Of a stretch of 5,751 bases of DNA, positions 5,349 through 5,751 are shown piece by piece; position 1 is the stretch's first letter, and each line of letters starts with the position of its first letter. Origin of the DNA: Gemmatimonadota bacterium (GTDB taxonomy: Bacteria > Gemmatimonadota > Gemmatimonadetes > Gemmatimonadales > GWC2-71-9); the NCBI GenBank assembly GCA_024640185.1, contig JAHEFN010000104.1:1-5751 (forward strand), given 5' to 3'. A program made the position numbers and the translations under genes. The notes beneath the pieces were generated by a model. It was given only the letters and a program-made list of their open reading frames with translations. It did not search any database and had not been told where the DNA came from.

Positions 5349-5751
5349 AGCGCGTGAAGGTCAGCCGATACTCCACACCCGGCTCCACGGTGAGTGCGAA
5401 GCGGTCATGGTCGAGCATGTCGAGGCGGACCGGTCGCCCTGCCCCGGTGCCCCTCGGCGTGCCTCGTGCCTTCAGGACGACGCGCCCCCCGGTGCTCGAC
5501 TCGATCCTCGCCGCCGTCACCCTCCCCCCTGCCCACGTCAGGCCGACCGTGACCCCGCCGCGCGCCCGCACCCCGGTGACCTGGCCGGCATCCCATTCCG
5601 CCGGCAGTGCCGGGAGCAGGTGGATGAACCCCTGATGTGACTGCACCAGCATCTCGGCCATTGATGCGGTCACGCCGAAGTTGCCGTCGACCTGCAGGGC
5701 CCGGCCACAGAGTGAGAAGAGGTTGGGCAGGGACGAGGTGGTGAGCAGGGC
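5347..5751 (-). CDS. GH95-type alpha-L-fucosidase, C-terminal part (N-terminus outside window)
   Basis: The frame enters from the right edge and ends at the stop on the complement of 5347-5349, leaving 134 residues of a protein that in this family usually has about 750-850. The fragment contains the GH95 signature VDGNFGVTASMAEMLVQSH (residues 21-39), close to the family's IDGNFG...AEMLLQSH, followed by FIHLLPALPAEWDAGQVTG (41-59) and VRARGGVTVGLTW (60-72), which match the end of the catalytic barrel and the start of the C-terminal beta domain. GH95 enzymes are inverting glycosidases that release L-fucose (some L-galactose) from glycans such as fucosyl-oligosaccharides or xyloglucan; most are exported. 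Asp22 of the DGNFG motif probably corresponds to a conserved active-site Asp. The stretch just before the motif (CGRALQ) differs from the usual HPPFQ-like sequence. The GTG at 5673 is an internal Val. The stop lies 24 bases from the stop of the converging lipoprotein gene. Confidence 0.88.
   Translation of the reverse strand, partial: ALLTTSSLPNLFSLCGRALQVDGNFGVTASMAEMLVQSHQGFIHLLPALPAEWDAGQVTGVRARGGVTVGLTWAGGRVTAARIESSTGGRVVLKARGTPRGTGAGRPVRLDMLDHDRFALTVEPGVEYRLTFTR

Overview
The window is about 70% G+C and is densely coded in a chromosomal style. It holds three complete genes and two genes cut by the window edges. Reading left to right: (1) the C-terminal 183 residues of a dienelactone-hydrolase-type alpha/beta hydrolase on the plus strand; (2) a complete translation-factor GTPase of the EF-G-like (EF-G2/FusA2) class on the plus strand; (3) a complete exported hydrolase resembling platelet-activating-factor acetylhydrolase on the minus strand; (4) a complete lipoprotein with a beta-propeller-type sequence resembling the selenium-binding protein 56 / methanethiol oxidase family, on the plus strand; (5) the C-terminal 134 residues of a GH95-type alpha-L-fucosidase on the minus strand.

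The gene set (EF-G2-like factor, exported lipoprotein enzymes, GH95) and the strong G/C bias at third codon positions suggest a free-living, high-GC, Gram-negative heterotroph. A member of Gemmatimonadota or a similar soil or aquatic phylum is my best guess. It rests on general gene style, not on any marker gene, and is held with low confidence. No RNA gene, CRISPR array, insertion sequence, integrase or phage gene was seen.

Layout: the first hydrolase and the EF-G-like gene run in the same direction, about 100 bases apart, with a promoter-like element in the gap, so the EF-G-like gene probably has its own promoter. The EF-G-like gene converges on the PAF-AH-like gene with 19 bases between stop codons. 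The PAF-AH-like gene and the lipoprotein gene diverge from a shared 158-base control region. The lipoprotein gene converges on the fucosidase gene with 24 bases between stop codons, in a gap that carries two adjacent 10-base palindromes and a short hairpin.

Nothing ties the five genes into one pathway. Three of them (PAF-AH-like, propeller lipoprotein, fucosidase) are probably exported and would act on external esters, small sulfur compounds or fucosylated glycans, but that is only a shared location. I do not see a convincing undescribed multi-gene system. The points most worth a second look are the lipid-anchored SBP56-like protein, the altered GTPase motifs of the EF-G-like protein, and the divergent control region.
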